From Parapedobacter sp. SGR-10 (GTDB taxonomy: Bacteria > Bacteroidota > Bacteroidia > Sphingobacteriales > Sphingobacteriaceae): a stretch of DNA of 55,029 bases. A model generated the notes under the pieces. The model saw only the letters and a program-made list of their open reading frames with translations, was not told the origin of the DNA and did not search any database. The position numbers were made by a program, and so were the translations under genes. Below are positions 51,891 to 55,029 of the stretch, piece by piece. The number at the start of each line of letters is the position of its first letter. Position 1 is the first letter of the stretch. Where the stretch lies: the NCBI RefSeq assembly GCF_011030405.1, contig NZ_JAAJTJ010000028.1:1-55029 (forward strand), given 5' to 3'.

Positions 51891-53069
51891 ATGTCAGACT
51901 TGAAATACAACCAAAGAGGTGTCTCCGCTGGGAAAGAGGATGTACACAACGCCATAAAGAATATTGACAAGGGCTTATATCCCAAAGCTTTCTGCAAGAT
52001 CATCCCCGATATTTTGGGTGGCGATGAGGCTTGGTGCAATATCATGCATGCCGATGGAGCCGGCACCAAATCCTCTCTGGCCTATATATATTGGAAAGAG
52101 ACAGGTGACATCTCTGTATGGAAAGGCATAGCACAGGACGCCATCATCATGAACATCGATGACCTGCTCTGTGTAGGAGCCATAGACAACATCCTGCTGT
52201 CCTCTACCATCGGACGTAACAAAAATCTCATCCCTGGCGAAGTCATTGCCGAAATCATCAATGGCACCGAAAAAATTCTGGCTGAGCTCCGCGAACTGGG
52301 CATCGGCATCTATTCCACCGGAGGGGAGACAGCAGACGTAGGTGACCTTGTACGAACGATCATCGTAGATAGTACCGTGACCTGTCGTATGAAACGTAAA
52401 GAAGTCATTTCCAACCACCACATCAAGCCCGGAAACGTCATTGTCGGGCTGGCATCTTACGGACAAGCTACCTACGAAAAAGAATATAACGGTGGCATGG
52501 GTTCCAATGGATTGACATCTGCACGCCACGATGTATTCAGCAAATACATAGCCGAAAAATATCCCGAAAGCTATGATCCCGCAGTACCTTACGAGCTGGT
52601 ATTTGCAGGAGGCAAAGCCCTAACGGACAAAATCAAAGTCGAAACAGGAGAAGAAATAACCGCAGGCAAACTGGTATTGTCCCCTACCCGCACCTATGCT
52701 CCGGTTATCAAACAAATATTGGACAAATACCGCACACAGATAGATGGTATGGTACACTGTTCGGGTGGCGCACAAACCAAGGTACTCCACTTCATCGACA
52801 ATGTACATGTGGTCAAAGACAATTTGTTTCCTGTCCCTCCCCTATTTGAACTGATCCAACGGGAATCCAATACAGATTGGCAAGAAATGTACAAGGTATT
52901 CAACATGGGGCATCGTATGGAACTGTATGTTTCTCCCGAAATAGCTGAAGATATCATGGCTATCTCCAAGTCATTTGGTATCCCGGCCCAAATCATCGGG
53001 CATGTGGAAGCCAGTGACAGAAAACAGGTGACCATTCAATCGCCATACGGCACTTTTATTTACGAATAA
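51891..53069 (+). CDS. purM: Phosphoribosylformylglycinamidine cyclo-ligase (AIR synthase)
   Basis: The 392-residue enzyme closes the imidazole ring in purine synthesis (FGAM to AIR, using ATP). The N-terminal half has YNQRGVSAGKEDVHNAI, HADGAGTKSSLAY and AQDAIIMNIDDLLCVGA, the conserved PurM ATP/Mg-binding segments; GGETADVGDLVRT and GLASYGQATYEKEYNGGMGSNGL follow. The C-terminal half has HCSGGAQTKVLHF and FNMGHRMELYV. It is of the longer Bacteroidota type. The next gene starts 7 bp after its stop, so it may share a transcript with the protease-like gene and rimK. Confidence 0.95.
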   Translation: MSDLKYNQRGVSAGKEDVHNAIKNIDKGLYPKAFCKIIPDILGGDEAWCNIMHADGAGTKSSLAYIYWKETGDISVWKGIAQDAIIMNIDDLLCVGAIDNILLSSTIGRNKNLIPGEVIAEIINGTEKILAELRELGIGIYSTGGETADVGDLVRTIIVDSTVTCRMKRKEVISNHHIKPGNVIVGLASYGQATYEKEYNGGMGSNGLTSARHDVFSKYIAEKYPESYDPAVPYELVFAGGKALTDKIKVETGEEITAGKLVLSPTRTYAPVIKQILDKYRTQIDGMVHCSGGAQTKVLHFIDNVHVVKDNLFPVPPLFELIQRESNTDWQEMYKVFNMGHRMELYVSPEIAEDIMAISKSFGIPAQIIGHVEASDRKQVTIQSPYGTFIYE

Positions 53070-53076
53070 AGAATCA

Positions 53077-53508
53077 ATGAACAACAAGCCTATTATTGGT
53101 CGGACGGAAGTAGTGGATTTGCCTGAATTGGGCATGTACAATATTACCGCCAAGACCGATACAGGTGCTGACACTTCCGTACTGCATTGCGAAGACTTCG
53201 AAGTTTTTGAAAAAGATGGACATCACTTTATATCCTGCCATATCTGCCCTCACTTAGAAGATGCCGAAATGATGACACTTACTTTTCCCATCCATCGGGA
53301 ACGTGTGGTAAAAAGTTCCTTTGGACAAACAGAAACCCGATACATCTTCATCACCAAAATCCGACTGTTTGACAGGCTATATGATATTAAGCTTTCACTG
53401 CGTGACCGCTCATCCATGTCCTACCCCATGCTTTTGGGGAGGAATTTTATCAACGGTAAATTTTTGGTGGATGTATCACAAAAAAATCTAGGTAAGAATA
53501 CCTTATAA
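53077..53508 (+). CDS. Retropepsin-like putative ATP-dependent zinc protease
   Basis: The 143-residue cytosolic protein belongs to the PF05618 group. IIGRTEVVDLPELGMYNITA is followed by the aspartic-protease-like KTDTGADTSVLH (about 27-38, catalytic Asp-Thr-Gly), then VKSSFGQTETRY and YPMLLGRNFINGKFLVDVS, typical of the family. The family name is historical; the DTG motif suggests a retropepsin-like fold. It is commonly found beside rimK, as here (54 bp upstream), which suggests a joint role in the modification or turnover of a glutamylated or ligated protein. Confidence 0.85.
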   Translation: MNNKPIIGRTEVVDLPELGMYNITAKTDTGADTSVLHCEDFEVFEKDGHHFISCHICPHLEDAEMMTLTFPIHRERVVKSSFGQTETRYIFITKIRLFDRLYDIKLSLRDRSSMSYPMLLGRNFINGKFLVDVSQKNLGKNTL

Positions 53509-53561
53509 ACAAACTATTCACTCTCATTCATTGTTATCAAAGATAATTAAATCAAATTTTT

Positions 53562-54497
53562 GTGAAAATTGCCGTTTTATCCACGAATAAGCGCCTCTAT
53601 TCGACCCGTAGACTAGTAGATGCAGCTGTACAGCGAGGGCACGAATGTGTGGTCATCGATCACAGCAAATGTTATGTAGGCATCCAACAGGGAAAACCCA
53701 GCATACATTACAAGGGAGAGGACATCGCTGACATTGACGCCATCATTCCACGGATTGGGGCTTCGGTCACATTCTACGGCTCAGCAATCGTTCGCCAATT
53801 TGAGGTCATGGATGTCATATCTGCCAATCCCAGCCAGGCTATCACCCGCTCTCGCGACAAACTACGCTGTATGCAGATTCTCTCTGGAGCAGGATTAGGG
53901 CTACCGATTACCGGTTTCGCACGTACGGCATCGGATGTGGACGACCTGATCAATATGGTCGGTGGAGCACCGCTCGTCATCAAACTGCTGGAAGGAACAC
54001 AGGGAATAGGCGTGGTATTGGCCGAAACCAAAAAGGCAGCGTCCTCCGTCATAGAAGCATTTTATGGCTTAGGTAATAATATCCTCATCCAGGAATACAT
54101 CAAAGAGGCCAAAGGCACAGATATCCGGGCTTTTGTCGTGGACGGCAAAGTCGTCGGAGCGATGAAAAGAACAGCCAAAGAAGGTGAGTTCCGCTCAAAC
54201 CTACATCGCGGAGGTACAGCCGAAATCGTCAAATTGACCCGTAAAGAAAAAGAAACCGCTATAGCAGCTGCCCGCGCAATGGGACTGACCGTAGCGGGTG
54301 TGGATATGCTTCCTTCTGCACGTGGGCCTTTGATTCTGGAAGTGAATTCCTCTCCAGGACTGGAAGGAATCGAACTCGCGACAAACAAGGATATCGCAGG
54401 AGAGATCATCAAGTATCTTGAGCGCCAATACGAAACCAAACAACAGACAAAGCCCGCGGTTAAGAAGCGTAACATAAAGAAAGAGAGCAAGCTGTAG
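53562..54497 (+). CDS. rimK: RimK family ATP-grasp alpha-L-glutamate ligase
   Basis: The 311-residue ATP-grasp enzyme starts at GTG (53562). [20 protein letters not shown] opens the pre-ATP-grasp domain, [15 protein letters not shown] and [19 protein letters not shown] follow. [17 protein letters not shown] and [20 protein letters not shown] bind nucleotide, and [28 protein letters not shown] carries the metal ligands. In E. coli RimK adds glutamates to ribosomal protein S6. The S6 target is not provable here. The last residues are a lysine-rich tail ([15 protein letters not shown]). Confidence 0.92.
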   Translation: MKIAVLSTNKRLYSTRRLVDAAVQRGHECVVIDHSKCYVGIQQGKPSIHYKGEDIADIDAIIPRIGASVTFYGSAIVRQFEVMDVISANPSQAITRSRDKLRCMQILSGAGLGLPITGFARTASDVDDLINMVGGAPLVIKLLEGTQGIGVVLAETKKAASSVIEAFYGLGNNILIQEYIKEAKGTDIRAFVVDGKVVGAMKRTAKEGEFRSNLHRGGTAEIVKLTRKEKETAIAAARAMGLTVAGVDMLPSARGPLILEVNSSPGLEGIELATNKDIAGEIIKYLERQYETKQQTKPAVKKRNIKKESKL

Positions 54498-54507
54498 GCA
54501 CTCACAA

Positions 54508-54537
54508 AGTAGAGATGAGATCAATCGCGTCTCTACT
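54508..54537. repeat. Diverged palindromic repeat, second copy of the GTAGAGACGC family
   Basis: AGTAGAGATGAG ... CGCGTCTCTACT forms an imperfect inverted repeat related to the perfect palindrome at 35916-35941. It lies between the convergent rimK and membrane-protein genes, and the TAG that ends the latter is part of the repeat, so it may serve as a terminator for both. Confidence 0.55.
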
Positions 54538-54811
54538 CCTCCATATTACCCTTTTCTATCCAATCACGCGACATATTTCCATCTTCTTTATATGCGTACG
54601 GCACGGTAAACGTTCCCTTGACACGTTCAGATCGGTACAGGTATGTACCCCAAATACCGCCAAAAATCAACGATTGAACAATACCTCCCCATGCCTCCTC
54701 TCTATCGACATATTCTCCCAGAACATAATGAGCTACCATGTTGTCCAGCACATTGAAAACAGTCATTCCTATAAGCAGGACAAATAACGTATGTGGGAAA
54801 ACATCCTCCAT
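54533..54811 (-). CDS. Small membrane protein of unknown function
   Basis: The 92-residue product has one or two membrane segments: TLFVLLIGMTVFNVLDNMVAHYV (about 8-30) and IVQSLIFGGIWGTYLY (about 44-59), then a charged, aromatic tail. I do not recognise a family. It points away from the AT-rich gap on its right. Its stop codon lies inside the palindromic repeat at 54508-54537, so the C-terminus may have been set by insertion of that element. Confidence 0.6.
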   Translation of the reverse strand: MEDVFPHTLFVLLIGMTVFNVLDNMVAHYVLGEYVDREEAWGGIVQSLIFGGIWGTYLYRSERVKGTFTVPYAYKEDGNMSRDWIEKGNMEE

Positions 54812-54867
54812 TATGTTAATTTTATTAAAATTTAATGTTAAAAAATATTTAATTAAATTAATTTTTA

Positions 54868-54897
54868 TTGAAAATTGAATAAAAAATATTATTTTTG
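54868..54897 (+). promoter_or_regulatory. Promoter for the gene beyond the right edge
   Basis: TTG (54868-54870), 19 bp, TATTTTTG (54890-54897) in a very AT-rich gap (54812-55020) that otherwise shows no gene. A 19-codon open frame (54951-55010) lies in the leader and is too short to call. Confidence 0.5.
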
Positions 54898-55020
54898 ATT
54901 TACTACCATAACCTTAGTTATTGTAAAAAAAGATTTAATATGAAATGTCCATGATTGCCAAAGCACAAACACGAATTAAAATAACCGAGCGTAGCGAGCT
55001 CATGAAATAATTATTTACAT

Positions 55021-55029
55021 ATGAAAAGA
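55021..55029 (+). CDS. Possible start of a gene cut by the window edge
   Basis: ATGAAAAGA at the very end follows an AT-rich leader (TTATTTACAT) and a good promoter about 125 bp upstream. Only three codons (MKR) are visible, so nothing can be said of the product. Confidence 0.35.

Noticed and set aside
51975..52529. 184-codon open frame antisense to purM
   Set aside because: Shadow of a conserved enzyme; composition (many D, F, V) follows the complementary codons of purM.
54951..55010. 19-codon open frame in the leader at the right edge
   Set aside because: Too short to support; no attenuator-like codon runs or following terminator seen.

Overview
The window looks like chromosome from a Bacteroidota bacterium of the Sphingobacteriaceae type (Sphingobacterium/Pedobacter-like). 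The grounds are two glycan-foraging loci with SusC/SusD outer-membrane proteins and a hybrid two-component regulator, promoters of the Bacteroidota form TTTG-N19-TAnnTTTG, A-rich leaders without clear Shine-Dalgarno sequences, and families common in this phylum (DUF5017, DUF4886, DUF6695, DUF4342). The genus is an inference. No rRNA, CRISPR array, intact insertion sequence or prophage was seen.

Layout. 1-6.7 kb (+): a TetR regulator with a palindrome over its start codon, then a TolC-RND adaptor-RND pump operon. 6.8 kb: tRNA-Leu(CAA) with its own promoter and terminator. 7.0-29.4 kb (all -): a large polysaccharide utilisation locus (PUL1). It starts at a well-formed promoter near 29.4 kb and encodes an uncharacterised 892-residue secreted protein, a PL8 chondroitin ABC-type lyase, a DUF4886 protein, a GH88 unsaturated glucuronyl hydrolase and a CE6-like acetylesterase. 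After a 450-bp gap come SusC, SusD, two DUF5017-like proteins and an alpha/beta hydrolase that ends at a terminator. A Spy-like small protein, an esterase, a PL6 (chondroitinase B/alginate lyase) enzyme and a beta-helix protein follow. The enzyme set points to a uronic-acid glycan such as chondroitin, dermatan or hyaluronan, or an O-acetylated relative. There are several esterases and no intact sulfatase.

29.5-39.6 kb: mostly housekeeping and small conserved proteins: a permuted papain-fold protein, DUF4342, an operon of three DUF6157/DUF1801 proteins, a Crp/Fnr regulator, an RluA-type pseudouridine synthase with a long coiled-coil extension, a TPR protein and Lon. Several palindromic dispersed repeats sit between them.

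39.9-50 kb (+): a second locus (PUL2) that shows clear decay. Its hybrid two-component regulator is cut by one in-frame TAG exactly between membrane segment and kinase. The expected SusC/SusD genes are gone: a SusC-like signal peptide stub runs straight into the tail of a sulfatase-like gene, which is itself broken by a palindromic repeat and followed by the tail of another protein. A second sulfatase-like tail lies after the DUF2264 gene. Intact GH88, DUF2264, esterase and alginate-lyase-family genes survive.

50-55 kb: RNase HI and PurM, both with a promoter -7 box 5-7 nt before the ATG, a hypoxanthine/uracil-type DNA glycosylase, a RelE/ParE-type toxin-antitoxin pair, a retropepsin-like protease gene next to rimK, and a small membrane protein.

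The most informative result is this contrast: a complete, sulfatase-free, esterase-rich GAG-type locus beside a second locus that lost its transporter, its sulfatases and probably its regulator. The 892-residue protein leading PUL1 is the best candidate for an undescribed enzyme.
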